A stretch of DNA of 39,026 bases from Desulfuromonadales bacterium (GCA_013619105.1 JABXKU010000017.1:1-39026); one strand, 5' to 3'; shown: positions 1 through 9,123, counted from the first letter of the stretch. A program made the numbers and translations. The notes: generated by a model from the sequence alone, not told the origin.

Positions 1-174
1 TCTGTTGACGGCTGCCTGCAGGCTGATCCAATAATAGGGGAGCTGACAACGAAGCGGCTTGGCTGCAATATAGCGATATTGTGGAGTCAATTCGCCGACT
101 TGCGCGACAGAAGTCCGGCGACAGCCAGGCCCTTTCTTTGGTTCCTTTCTTTGGGTCCAGCAAAGAAAGTAACT

Positions 175-525
175 CGGCTGCCGGCCGAGACCGGCGAACT
201 ATAGATTGCAGATTTCATACAGTTTCGCAGAAGCAAGACCGACGGGTCGCGTCCCGTCAGACGCCTCCCTTTTTATCCAAGCGGCAACAAAAAGGAAGCA
301 AAAAATGCCTTGCCACTGCGTGGAGCATGCCGTCACGCAGATACGGAAAAGGTTAACATCCTAATGCCATCCCACAGCGACAGAGATTTCTTTGCGCGGC
401 CCCTCTTTCGCAAGTTAGTTGCTGAAACGCTCGCTCCGTTTTTCTTGCCTACAGTGATCGAAGGGGCTGTTGGGTTTTAAAACCAACAATGCATCTGCAA
501 CGTGGCGGCGCTACCCTCTGTTGAC
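175..525 (+). repeat. Dispersed intergenic repeat, copy 1
   Basis: Positions 234-519 match 9207-9490 in inverted orientation, with many substitutions but the same order of blocks throughout. Positions 175-199 and 241-320 match 38881-38904 and about 38946-39026 in direct orientation. The element contains a hairpin with CCTTTTT/AAAAAGG arms around a CAAGCGGCAAC-like loop (about 269-297) and a GC-rich block with CGACGGG/CCCGTC arms. No transposase or terminal inverted repeats are visible. An open frame at 81-356 runs through it but has no ribosome binding site or recognisable protein and is probably spurious. Positions 1-204 are also open in frame 1 from the window edge, so the tail of an upstream gene cannot be excluded. 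Confidence 0.8.
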
Positions 526-570
526 TTCGGCCCACCGGGAACAAAATCACCGTTGCCTTCTCCCGTCCCC

Positions 571-599
571 TTGGGTAAGATGTCGCGGTTATCATAAAT
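571..599 (+). promoter_or_regulatory. Candidate sigma-70 promoter for cysM
   Basis: TTGGGT at 571-576 and ATAAAT at 594-599 are separated by 17 bp, about 35 bp before the chosen cysM start. The match is moderate and the assignment is inferred from spacing and position alone. Confidence 0.35.
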
Positions 600-634
600 A
601 CACTAGGCCTTCACCAAGCCTCGAGGATAGACCC

Positions 635-1564
635 ATGAAAATCATAAACAACAAGCACAGCCTGTGGTCCGCTATTGGCAATACCCCTTTAGTAGAACTG
701 AGCCAGATGCACAGCAACCCCCGGGTGCGGATACTTGCCAAACTAGAAGGCAACAATCCCGGCGGCAGCGTTAAAGACCGTCCGGCTAGTTTTATGCTGC
801 AAAAGGCCGAGGAATCGGGCGCCCTGCGTCCGGGTAAAATCATTCTCGAGCCGACCTCCGGCAACACCGGCATCGCCTTGGCTATGATCGGTGCCGCCAA
901 GGGCTACCGGGTCAAGCTAGTCATGCCCGGTTGCGTCAGCAGCGAACGGCGGGCAGTACTTGAGGCCTACGGTGCAGAAGTCATCCTGTCACCGGCGGCC
1001 CAAGCGACAGACGGTGCCATTCGCCTGGCCCACCAGGTTCTTGCCGAAGAACCGGATAAATATTACATGCCGAATCAGTACGCCAACGAGAACAATCCTC
1101 TTTCTCACTATTACACCACTGGCCCGGAGATCTACGCCCAGACTGATGGTAAGATCGACATGTTTGTGGCCGGCATGGGCACCTCTGGTACCCTGATGGG
1201 CATGACCCGCTTCCTCAAGGAAAAAGATGCGCGCATTCAGGTGATCGGCGTCGAGCCGACCCTGGGTCACAAGGTACAGGGGCTGAAAAATATGAAGGAA
1301 GCCATCGTACCCGCTATCTACAATGAGGCGCAACTCGACGGCAAGATCGTCATCGACGACGACTTAGCTTTCGAGACGGCCCGTCAACTGGCTGTCAAAG
1401 AAGGCGTGTTCGCCGGCATGTCGAGTGGCGCGGCAGTCGCTGGGGCCCTACGCATGGCCGAGCAGATGAGTGAAGGAACCATCGTCACTCTGCTGCCCGA
1501 CCGCGGGGACCGCTACCTGAGCACCACCCTATTCCGCTCTACCTGCGCCGGCTGCCCCCCTTAA
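635..1564 (+). CDS. cysM: Cysteine synthase B (O-acetylserine sulfhydrylase)
   Basis: PLP-dependent enzyme that makes cysteine from O-acetylserine and sulfide or thiosulfate in the cytoplasm. The 309-residue product has the family's normal length. It opens with the IGNTPLVEL motif, carries the PLP Schiff-base lysine in GGSVKDRP (K47), the substrate loop SGNTGIALAM, the phosphate-binding GMGTSGTLMG loop and the C-terminal CDRGDRYLST-like motif (here PDRGDRYLST). The motif set GNNPGGSVKDR plus DRGDRYLST fits CysM better than CysK. The frame stays open upstream to 470, but the ATG at 635 is preceded by a GAGG ribosome site and begins exactly where family homology starts. It lies just inside repeat copy 1 and is followed by a hairpin at 1585-1617, so it looks monocistronic. 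Confidence 0.93.
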   Translation: MKIINNKHSLWSAIGNTPLVELSQMHSNPRVRILAKLEGNNPGGSVKDRPASFMLQKAEESGALRPGKIILEPTSGNTGIALAMIGAAKGYRVKLVMPGCVSSERRAVLEAYGAEVILSPAAQATDGAIRLAHQVLAEEPDKYYMPNQYANENNPLSHYYTTGPEIYAQTDGKIDMFVAGMGTSGTLMGMTRFLKEKDARIQVIGVEPTLGHKVQGLKNMKEAIVPAIYNEAQLDGKIVIDDDLAFETARQLAVKEGVFAGMSSGAAVAGALRMAEQMSEGTIVTLLPDRGDRYLSTTLFRSTCAGCPP

Positions 1565-1584
1565 TACTACCTTTTGGAATCCAC

Positions 1585-1622
1585 TACCGCCCTTCCTAGG
1601 CTCCACTCAGGGCGGTATATTT
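1585..1622 (+). terminator. Probable terminator after cysM
   Basis: A perfect 9-bp stem (TACCGCCCT / AGGGCGGTA, 1585-1593 and 1609-1617) with a 15-nt loop is followed by a weak T-rich stretch (TATTTT). It sits 21 bp after the cysM stop. Confidence 0.6.
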
Positions 1623-1698
1623 TCGAACCTTCCTTTGCTTTTCAGAGCACACCGCACCCACCAACCCAGATTACTTTCCCCACCAATCAAGATCCTCA

Positions 1699-1727
1699 TT
1701 GACAAACCATGCGCTAAGCCAGATAAT
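1699..1727 (+). promoter_or_regulatory. Sigma-70 promoter of the MarR-type gene
   Basis: TTGACA (1699-1704) and GATAAT (1722-1727) are separated by exactly 17 bp. The start point would fall near 1734, inside the AT-rich block 1731-1747 that resembles the palindrome downstream of the gene, which would suit autorepression. Confidence 0.75.
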
Positions 1728-1730
1728 TCG

Positions 1731-1747
1731 TTAACCTAACTAATTAA
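1731..1747 (+). promoter_or_regulatory. Putative MarR operator, site 1
   Basis: The block contains CCTAACTAATT (1735-1745), which differs by one base from CCAAACTAATT at 2210-2220. It overlaps the predicted transcription start of the regulator gene. Assignment as an operator is inferred from this repetition and the location on both sides of the regulator. Confidence 0.45.
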
Positions 1748-1763
1748 TTTGCAGGCAAGGTCT

Positions 1764-2183
1764 ATGACTGAAAAAAAGAGAATGAGTGAGATCATCGAAC
1801 GCGTCGGCCAGGCGCTGGTCAACGCCAAGGTGGACAAACTGAAAAAAATCGGCGCACCTGAAATCAACCTGACCCAGTTTCAGTACATCAGCGTGATCAA
1901 TCAAAACCAAGATCTGACCTTTACCGACATGGCCCAGGTACTGAAGCTCAGCAAACCTGCCGTCACCTCGATTATCCACAAGTTGGTCGACCAGGGTTAT
2001 GTCACCAAGAAACAGTCGGCGAATGACCGGCGGATGTTTCATATCTACCTGACGGAATCCGGTAAACAAATTGCCGAAGCCTACGAAGACTCGCGACGGG
2101 AGTACGTAAACGGCATCCATCGCCGGCTAAATGATGGCGAGTTCAAACAGCTGCTGGAATTGATGGAAAAGGCTCTACACTGA
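1764..2183 (+). CDS. MarR-family transcriptional regulator
   Basis: A 139-residue protein with the size and winged-helix layout of MarR repressors. An N-terminal dimerisation helix is followed by the recognition region (LTFTDMAQVLKLSKPAVTSI) and a wing with the family's D-R-R signature (SANDRRMFHIYLT), then C-terminal helices. Such proteins are dimers that release DNA on binding small phenolic or drug-like ligands. The frame can start at a TTG (1749), but the ATG at 1764 is preferred; the AAGG ribosome site is close (3 nt), so the start is not certain. It precedes the RND efflux genes in the same direction with a palindrome in the gap, so it probably controls that pump and itself. The ligand cannot be read from sequence. 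Confidence 0.9.
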   Translation: MTEKKRMSEIIERVGQALVNAKVDKLKKIGAPEINLTQFQYISVINQNQDLTFTDMAQVLKLSKPAVTSIIHKLVDQGYVTKKQSANDRRMFHIYLTESGKQIAEAYEDSRREYVNGIHRRLNDGEFKQLLELMEKALH

Positions 2184-2201
2184 TTCTTTTTATTATTTTT
2201 G

Positions 2202-2220
2202 TTAGTTCGCCAAACTAATT
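2202..2220 (+). promoter_or_regulatory. Putative MarR operator, site 2 (palindrome before efflux operon)
   Basis: TTAGTT (2202-2207) and AACTAA (2213-2218) form a perfect 6-bp inverted repeat with a 5-nt spacer, a geometry typical of MarR dimer sites. The 3' half lies within the 11-mer shared with site 1. It sits between the regulator stop and the first efflux gene, about 75 bp before its start. Confidence 0.55.
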
Positions 2221-2292
2221 CATATCGGGTCCAGACGTCGGCAGGGCTTCTTCCTTCAGCCCCGCAAAGACCCCTTGAAAGGACAGCTCACT

Positions 2293-4731
2293 ATGGCCAG
2301 CCTCCCGATGCGCAATACGGCCGCTCCGAACCTTTTGACTCATACGGGTCGCAGGATCTGCATGGCAGTCTGGCTACTGACCCTGCTGTTCATGGCCCAG
2401 CCGGCCGCTGCCGCTCCTCTGCGTATCGGTGTAATCATGGATGGCCCTTGGGCCGGAAACGCCCCGCTGCTTGAGCTGTTCAAGACAGAAGTCATCGCCC
2501 TGACCAGTGGCGAATTCCCGATCAGTTTTCCGGCCGACAAAACCATCACCAGCGACTGGACCATGGCGGGAGTTAAAGGTGCAGCCGACCAACTATTGCA
2601 AGACCCAGACGTTGACCTGCTGTTGGCTATCGGAGTTCTGACTTCCCACGATCTGGCCCACCGCGGCCCGCTACCCAAACCGACGGTGGCACCCTTCACC
2701 GTCGACCGCGCGATTCAAAACTATCCGTTGCTGCATGAAGCCAGCGGAGTATCCAATTTCTGCTACCTGGCCTCACCCTCACCGATCCGCCGGGACATCC
2801 AGGCTTTTAGTGAACTTCTTCCGTTTAAACGACTGGCGGTTCTGTCCAACCGCCCTTACCTTGAAGCCATTCCCGCCCTTACAGACGAGCTTTCTGCCAA
2901 CCTGGCCAGCAAGGGCATCGCCATGACCTCCGTCGCTGTCGATAGTTCAGCCGAAGCAGCCCTTGCAAACCTGCCGCAAGATATCGATGCGGTTTATGTC
3001 ACCCCTCTGTTGCGCCTGCCGCAAGCAGAACTTAAGCTTTTGATCGAAGGACTCAAGTTGCGGGGCTTGCCGAGTTTTTCCTATTTTGGGCACAGCGAAG
3101 TAGAACAGGGGATCTTGGCCGGGGCCGCACCAAAGTCGGATTTTCCGCGGCTGGCCCGTCGCACTGCCCTGACGATCCAGAGCATCCTGCTAGGCAAGAA
3201 TGCCGGAGAACTGCCGGTTTTTTTCTCCCAGGAAGACCGACTCAGTATCAATATGCGCACCGCCCGAGCCATCGACTTTTCCCCCACCTGGGAACAACTT
3301 ATTGAGGCGGAGTTGATCGCCGAAGACACCAATGGCCCGACCCGGGAAATGACCCTAGCCGGAACCGTCAAAGAGGCCCTAAGTATCAATCTCGACCTAG
3401 CAGCGGCCGATCGCCGCATCGCCGCCGGTGAAGCCAAGGTACGTAAAGCCCGGGCAACCCTGCTGCCTCAGCTGACCGTTATCGCCAATGGCTTGCTAAT
3501 CGATAAAGACCGTGCCGAAGCCAGCTTCGGCAGTCAAGCCGAACGGTCTGTAACCGGAGCCTTGGTATTGGAACAATCCCTCTATTCCGAATCACGGCGC
3601 ACCAACTATCACCTACAGGGGCAACAGCAGGAGGCTAGGCAGCAGGAACGTCGCCAACTGCGTCTCGACATCGCCCAGGCGGCGGCAGCTGGTTATCTCA
3701 CTGTGCTGCGCGCCAAGACCCTGCAAACCATCCAGACCAATAATCTACTTGAGACCCGTTCCAACCTGAATTTGGCCCGCCGCCGCCAAGCCGTCGGCTT
3801 TAGTGGCCCTGCTGAAGTCTATCGTTGGGAGAGCCAATTAGCGCGGGACCGTAAAGCAGTTGTGCAAGCGGCCACCCAACGTTCTTTGGCCGAAATCGAC
3901 CTCAACCGGCTTCTGCAGCGTCCCGCAGAAGAGGCCTTCACCACAGCAGAAGTCAAGCTGGGCGCTCCTGAGTTTCTTGTTTCTAATCAACGACTCGAAC
4001 CCTATTTGGCCACCCCCGCTGCCTTTGCCCGTTATCGTGACTTCATGGTCCAGGAAGGCCTAGCCGAGATCCCGGAGCTGCAGCGTATCGACCGGGCTAT
4101 CGACGCTCAAGAACGGATCCGGCTGGCGGCCCGCCGTTCTTTCTGGACCCCGGAAGTCTCCTTGCGCGCTGACATCAGTCAACATTTCTACGAAGGAGGT
4201 GCAGGGGTTGACTCTCCCTTCACGGGCAGCCTGCCCATCGAGATCCCCCAGTCCAACGACACGGATTGGAGCGTCGGCCTCAATCTGGCTCTACCCCTGT
4301 TCACCAGCGGTGCCCGCAGGGCCGAGCTAGAGCAAGCCAACGAAGAGTTGGCACAGCTGCACATCGAGCGCAAGGCATTGTCCGACCGATTTGAACAACG
4401 CATCCGCTCGGCCTTGCAGCGAGCCCGAGCTTCTCAGACCATCATCCGCCTGTCGGCTCAGGGAGCTACCGCCGCCCGTAAGAACCTGGACCTGGTAACG
4501 GATGCCTATTCCCGTGGTCTGGTATCGGTTGTCGAACTAATCGATGCCCAGAATGCGGCCCTGGTCGCCGATAGCGTGGCGGCTAGCTCTGTCTACGACT
4601 TTTTTATCGATCTGATGGAAACACAACGTGCTGTCGGTCGTTTCGACTTTTTTCTCGGCCCGCAACAACGGGAAGACTGGTTCGGCCGCCTGGAAGAATT
4701 CTGGCATCAAGACGCCACCTCCGCCCCCTGA
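2293..4731 (+). CDS. Periplasmic substrate-binding-like domain fused to TolC-family outer-membrane channel
   Basis: An 812-residue exported protein, first gene of a tripartite efflux operon. After a signal peptide ending near PAAAAPL, residues about 40-335 resemble ABC-transporter substrate-binding proteins of the PF04392 type: RIGVIMDG at the mature start, a Rossmann-like LLLAIG strand, the PAFSYFGHSE-like segment and the closing NMRTARAIDF block, which in that family marks the C-terminal lobe. Residues about 350-800 form a standard TolC/OEP repeat pair: VKEALSINLDLAAADRRI opens the first coiled coil, LPLFTSGARRAELEQA and LVTDAYSRGLVSVVELIDAQ mark the second. Ordinary TolC proteins are about 450 residues, so the N-terminal lobe is extra. 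The ATG at 2293 follows AAAGGA at a 9-nt distance; an upstream in-frame TTG (2275) overlaps that site and is less likely. What the binding lobe recognises is unknown. Confidence 0.88.
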   Translation: MASLPMRNTAAPNLLTHTGRRICMAVWLLTLLFMAQPAAAAPLRIGVIMDGPWAGNAPLLELFKTEVIALTSGEFPISFPADKTITSDWTMAGVKGAADQLLQDPDVDLLLAIGVLTSHDLAHRGPLPKPTVAPFTVDRAIQNYPLLHEASGVSNFCYLASPSPIRRDIQAFSELLPFKRLAVLSNRPYLEAIPALTDELSANLASKGIAMTSVAVDSSAEAALANLPQDIDAVYVTPLLRLPQAELKLLIEGLKLRGLPSFSYFGHSEVEQGILAGAAPKSDFPRLARRTALTIQSILLGKNAGELPVFFSQEDRLSINMRTARAIDFSPTWEQLIEAELIAEDTNGPTREMTLAGTVKEALSINLDLAAADRRIAAGEAKVRKARATLLPQLTVIANGLLIDKDRAEASFGSQAERSVTGALVLEQSLYSESRRTNYHLQGQQQEARQQERRQLRLDIAQAAAAGYLTVLRAKTLQTIQTNNLLETRSNLNLARRRQAVGFSGPAEVYRWESQLARDRKAVVQAATQRSLAEIDLNRLLQRPAEEAFTTAEVKLGAPEFLVSNQRLEPYLATPAAFARYRDFMVQEGLAEIPELQRIDRAIDAQERIRLAARRSFWTPEVSLRADISQHFYEGGAGVDSPFTGSLPIEIPQSNDTDWSVGLNLALPLFTSGARRAELEQANEELAQLHIERKALSDRFEQRIRSALQRARASQTIIRLSAQGATAARKNLDLVTDAYSRGLVSVVELIDAQNAALVADSVAASSVYDFFIDLMETQRAVGRFDFFLGPQQREDWFGRLEEFWHQDATSAP

Positions 4732-4856
4732 GCTACCGAGCTTAACAAAGAAACTGGCAGATATATCGCAACCCGACTTAAACGCATTTGACCGATCTGA
4801 GTTTTCAGTTTTATTTTGGCAGCCAAGCCATAATGGCCATCAAGGAGAGATACCCC

Positions 4857-5957
4857 ATGTTAAACCGCACCCTGCTGGTGTTACTGTTGCCTCTATGTCT
4901 GCTCGCCTGCGGAAGTGAACCCACTCCGCAACCGGAGCTGATTCGACCAATTCGTTACCAAAAGGTCAAGCCGGGCAGTAGCCAGCTGAAACGGACCTTT
5001 TCCGGCATGGCCCAGGCGGGTGTGGAGTCACGACTTAGCTTTCGTGTTCCCGGTGCGGTGGAAGAATTGGCGGTTCAGGTGGGGGATAAGGTCAAACAGG
5101 GGCAATTGATCGCCCGACTGGATGCTACCGACTATCGACTACAGACACAGGAAGCACAAGCGGCCTTGGCCAACGCACGAGCCCAGGCCCGTAACGCCGA
5201 AGCCAATTACGAGCGGGTGAGAGGACTGTACGAAAACCGTAACGCTTCGCGCAATGACCTGGACGCCGCTCGAGCGGCTAGCGAATCGACCGAAGCGCTG
5301 GTCCGGGCCAGCAACACCCGCCTGGAGCTGGCCCAGTCCCAGCGGGGCTACACCCGGCTCACCGCTCCCAGCGCCGGCGCCATCGCCAGCGTGCCCATTG
5401 AGGTCAACGAAAACGTTGCCGCCGGCCAGATGGTGGCACTGCTGACCTCTGGAAGGCTGACCGAAGTCGGCTGTACCGTTCCAGAGAGCCTCATCACCCA
5501 GATCACACAGAAGATGCCGGTCCGCGTTGTGTTTGACGCCCTATCGGAACGGACGTTTGCGGCCAAGGTCACCGAAGTCGGCGTCGCGGCTACCGGCCAA
5601 GGAACCACTTTTCCAGTCACCGTGCGCCTTGATCAAAGCTCCGGTCAGATTCGCCCCGGCATGGCAGCGGCTATTATTTTCCTCTTGCCTAAAACCGGTG
5701 ACGACACTCCAGTTTTAGTAGCACCTGAGGCTATTGGAGAAGACCGTAAAGGGCGCTTTGCCTTTGTAGTCGAATCCGCCAAGGATGGGCTAGGGATTAT
5801 CCATCGGCGGGCAGTTACCATCGGTGAACTGACTTCGGACGGCCTGGAAGTGTTCAGCGGCCTACAAGACAGTGACCTGGTCGTCACCGCCGGAATCAGC
5901 CGCATCCACGAAGGCCAGCAGGTACAGATTCTTGCCAGCAACGAGGTTCAGCCATGA
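4857..5957 (+). CDS. RND efflux periplasmic adaptor (membrane fusion lipoprotein)
   Basis: A 366-residue AcrA/MexE-type adaptor that links the inner-membrane pump to the TolC-like channel. It is a lipoprotein: a hydrophobic leader ends in the lipobox LLAC before GSEPTP. The order of parts is typical: lipoyl half-motif (GAVEELAVQVGDKVKQGQLI), alpha-helical hairpin (ALANARAQARNAEANYERV), second lipoyl half (LTAPSAGAIASVPIEVNENV), beta-barrel and membrane-proximal domains. The frame extends upstream to a TTG at 4788, but the ATG at 4857 has AAGGAGA at good spacing and begins the leader. Its stop overlaps the pump gene start by 4 bp (ATGA), indicating translational coupling. Confidence 0.92.
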   Translation: MLNRTLLVLLLPLCLLACGSEPTPQPELIRPIRYQKVKPGSSQLKRTFSGMAQAGVESRLSFRVPGAVEELAVQVGDKVKQGQLIARLDATDYRLQTQEAQAALANARAQARNAEANYERVRGLYENRNASRNDLDAARAASESTEALVRASNTRLELAQSQRGYTRLTAPSAGAIASVPIEVNENVAAGQMVALLTSGRLTEVGCTVPESLITQITQKMPVRVVFDALSERTFAAKVTEVGVAATGQGTTFPVTVRLDQSSGQIRPGMAAAIIFLLPKTGDDTPVLVAPEAIGEDRKGRFAFVVESAKDGLGIIHRRAVTIGELTSDGLEVFSGLQDSDLVVTAGISRIHEGQQVQILASNEVQP

Positions 5958-8900
5958 ATCTGACCCGGGCCGCTCTAGAAAAAAACCGGGTCACCCTGGT
6001 CGCCCTGCTAGTCATCACCCTGGCCGGGCTGTTCCACTTTTCTACCCTGCCCCGCGCGGAAGACCCCGGATTTGTGGTGCGGGTAGCCCAGGTACTGACC
6101 TACTTCCCCGGGGCCAGCCCCGAACGGGTGGAGCAGTTGGTCACCGACAAGCTGGAAAAGGTCATTCAGGAAATCCCCCAGATCGACTATATCGAGAGTG
6201 AGTCGAAGCCGGGCGTTTCGATCATCTGGGTCAACGTCCTTGAGCGCCACAAAGAGATGCGGCCCATCTGGGACGATTTGCGGCGCAAGGTTACTCGGGC
6301 CACTGGCGAACTGCCTGACGAAGTGGTCGGCCCCTTTGTCAACGATGAATTCGGTGATATCTTCGGCATCATCGTCGCCATCAGCGGCGAAGATTTCAGC
6401 TACGCGGAACTCAAAGAGGTTGCTGACGATTGCCGCAATGAGCTGCTGCTAAGTCCGCACATCGCCAAGGTTACTATTCAGGGTATTCAGCAGGAACGGA
6501 TCTTCGTCGAGTATCAAAACGCCCGACTGGCGGAACTTGGGCTGTCGCCCTTTCAGCTCAAAGGCATTCTCGAAGCCCGCAATATTATCATTCCCGGTGG
6601 TGAAATCTTTACCGATCGCGAGCAGATCGTCCTTGAACCGACCGGCAACTTCGATTCGGTAGCCGATCTCAAGCGCACCGTTATCACCCTGCCCGGCCGC
6701 GACGACGTCGTCTATCTAGAAGATATTGTCAGCATTCGCCGCGACTACATCGACCCGCCGACCAAACGCGTACACTATAAAGGCAAGCCGTCCCTGACCC
6801 TGGCTCTTAACCTGCGCGAAGGAGGTGACATGCTGGCCCTCGGCGATGAGGTTAAGCAGTCCCTGGCACGCTTTCGCCAAGCCTACCCCATCGGCGTCGA
6901 TTTCGACATTGTCGCTTTTCAGCCCGAGCACGTTAAACGCAAGGTCGATGAGTTCGTCACAAACCTGCTGCAGGCGATGGTCATCGTATTGGCTGTGATG
7001 CTGGTGTTTCTCGGCCTGCGCACTGGCTTGGCGGTTTCCAGCTTGATCCCTATGGCCATGATCATGGCCTTGCTGGTGATGGGCCTGCTCGGCATCGGCA
7101 TCGACCAGATGTCTTTGGCGGCCATGATTATCGCCTTGGGCATGTTGGTCGACAATGCCATCGTCATGTCCGAATCGATCATGGTGCTGATGGGCGAAGG
7201 AAAATCAGCGGTCGAGGCGGCTATCGAGTCGGCACAGGAACTGAAGATTCCGCTGCTGACCTCCTCCCTGACCACTGCCGCCGCCTTTCTGCCCATCTAC
7301 CTGGCCAAGTCGTCGACGGGCGAATACACCGCACCGCTATTCAAGGTGGTCACCATCACCTTGCTGTGCTCTTGGATTCTGTCGCTGACTATGACCCCGC
7401 TGTTTTGCGTCTATCTAATTCGCATCAAACCTTCTTCCAAAAAGAGCGGCTACAATACGGCCTTTTACCGCCGCTATCGTGGCTTCTTACTGTTGATGCT
7501 ACGCAACCGATTCATGACTCTGGCCGCGATAATGCTGGTCTTTGTGGTCGCCATGGCCAGCTTCCGCTTTGTACCGAAGATGTTTTTTCCCCCTCACAAC
7601 AAGCCGATCTTCAGTGCCGAACTGCGCCTGCCCGTTGGCACCCCGTTGAAACGCATGGAAGCGGTAGTACAGCAGATCGAAAACTTCATGCAAACGGAAA
7701 TGATGGCTGACCCGAAACAGGACAAAGAAGGTCTGGTCAGCTGGGTCAGCTATATCGGCTCGGGAGCGCCCCGTTATATGCTGCCCTACTCCCCCGAGGC
7801 GCCTAGCCCCGAATACACCTATATGCTCATCAATGGCACCAGCCGCGACCATAATCTTGCAGAAATGATTCCGCGCCTGGAGGCCTACTGCCTGAATAAC
7901 TTTCCCGACCTGACGCCGAAGATTCGGCCGCTGATTCTCGGCCCGCCCATCGATAACCCCGTCGAAGTGCGCCTTTCGGGCAAGGATACGGACCGTCTTT
8001 TCGAGCTGGTACAACAGACCAAGGATCAATTGGCCCAGATTCCCGGCACCCGCAACATCACCGATAACTGGGGCGCACGCACTAAAAAGCTGGTGGTTCA
8101 GATCAACCAGCCGAGAGCCCTGCGGGCCGGCCTTACCAGCCGCGATATCGCCGTATCTTTACAGACGATCCTGAGCGGCATTCAAACCACCGAATACCGC
8201 GAAGAGGACGAGCTGATTCCCGTCACGCTGCGCTCCGTGGCCGCCGACCGCAAAGATATCGGTAAACTAGAAAGCCACAACATCTTCGTACAACATACGG
8301 GGCAATCGGTGCCATTGAAACAGGTGGCCGACATCAACCTCGCCTGGCAGCCCGGTAAAATCATTCGTCGTGATCGAGTCCGGACCGTCACTGTACAATC
8401 CAACATCGACAGCGGTGCCAACGCCATCGCCATCGGCCAACAAATCGAAGGGTGGCTAAAAGAGCAGAGTCAAAGCTGGCCCTTTGGCGACAAATATCAA
8501 CTCGGCGGGGAGATCGAAACCTCCGGTAAAGCCAACACCTCGATCGCTGCCAATCTGCCCTTGACCGCGCTTCTAATTCTGCTACTGCTCGTGGCCCAGT
8601 TCAACTCCCTGCGCCGTCCGCTGATTATTCTGCTGACCATCCCACTGGGAATGATTGGTGTAACTTTCGGCCTACTGGTGACCGGTTCTTATTTCGGTTT
8701 TATGACCCTGCTGGGCATCATCGCCCTGTGCGGGATCGTTATCAACAACGCCATCGTGCTGATCGACCGTATCAATATCGAGATCGACAAGAACGGTCAG
8801 GATCCGGCCATGGCGATCCTTGAATCGGCCCAGCGTAGACTACGGCCGATTCTACTCACCACAGCGACCACCATGGGCGGCCTGATGCCCCTGTGGTTAA

Positions 8901-9058
8901 GTGGGGGACCCATGTGGGAACCGATGGCCATCTCCATTATTTTTGGCCTGCTGTTTGCGACCATTCTGACCTTGGGTCTGGTGCCGGTCCTTTATAGTCT
9001 CTTCTTTCGCGTCAACTTTCGCGACTTCTCCTATCGGCCGCCCGGCGGCACGATCTGA
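5954..9058 (+). CDS. RND-family efflux pump, inner-membrane permease
   Basis: A 1034-residue permease with the RND plan: an N-terminal membrane helix, a large periplasmic porter domain, a block of helices at about 330-530, a second porter domain and a second helix block to the C-terminus. The sequence fits the HAE1-like efflux group rather than the heavy-metal group. In the TM4 proton-relay motif the text reads LVDNAIVM (D400-N401), where AcrB has two adjacent aspartates. The TM10 position that holds lysine in AcrB reads INNAIVLID, so asparagine replaces it. This suggests a simpler proton relay, also seen in related uncharacterised pumps. It is the last gene of the operon before a strong terminator. 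The substrate is unknown; the upstream MarR gene suggests an inducing organic compound. Confidence 0.93.
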   Translation: MNLTRAALEKNRVTLVALLVITLAGLFHFSTLPRAEDPGFVVRVAQVLTYFPGASPERVEQLVTDKLEKVIQEIPQIDYIESESKPGVSIIWVNVLERHKEMRPIWDDLRRKVTRATGELPDEVVGPFVNDEFGDIFGIIVAISGEDFSYAELKEVADDCRNELLLSPHIAKVTIQGIQQERIFVEYQNARLAELGLSPFQLKGILEARNIIIPGGEIFTDREQIVLEPTGNFDSVADLKRTVITLPGRDDVVYLEDIVSIRRDYIDPPTKRVHYKGKPSLTLALNLREGGDMLALGDEVKQSLARFRQAYPIGVDFDIVAFQPEHVKRKVDEFVTNLLQAMVIVLAVMLVFLGLRTGLAVSSLIPMAMIMALLVMGLLGIGIDQMSLAAMIIALGMLVDNAIVMSESIMVLMGEGKSAVEAAIESAQELKIPLLTSSLTTAAAFLPIYLAKSSTGEYTAPLFKVVTITLLCSWILSLTMTPLFCVYLIRIKPSSKKSGYNTAFYRRYRGFLLLMLRNRFMTLAAIMLVFVVAMASFRFVPKMFFPPHNKPIFSAELRLPVGTPLKRMEAVVQQIENFMQTEMMADPKQDKEGLVSWVSYIGSGAPRYMLPYSPEAPSPEYTYMLINGTSRDHNLAEMIPRLEAYCLNNFPDLTPKIRPLILGPPIDNPVEVRLSGKDTDRLFELVQQTKDQLAQIPGTRNITDNWGARTKKLVVQINQPRALRAGLTSRDIAVSLQTILSGIQTTEYREEDELIPVTLRSVAADRKDIGKLESHNIFVQHTGQSVPLKQVADINLAWQPGKIIRRDRVRTVTVQSNIDSGANAIAIGQQIEGWLKEQSQSWPFGDKYQLGGEIETSGKANTSIAANLPLTALLILLLLVAQFNSLRRPLIILLTIPLGMIGVTFGLLVTGSYFGFMTLLGIIALCGIVINNAIVLIDRINIEIDKNGQDPAMAILESAQRRLRPILLTTATTMGGLMPLWLSGGPMWEPMAISIIFGLLFATILTLGLVPVLYSLFFRVNFRDFSYRPPGGTI

Positions 9059-9123
9059 TTCTGACTTACTTCCCTTGTCATCCTCCCTTGAAGGGTATCC
9101 ATAAAAGAGATCACCGACACAAT

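Noticed and set aside
81-356. A 91-codon gene at the left edge
   Set aside because: It lies mostly in the dispersed repeat, lacks a ribosome site and has a biased Arg/Ser/Gln-rich product.
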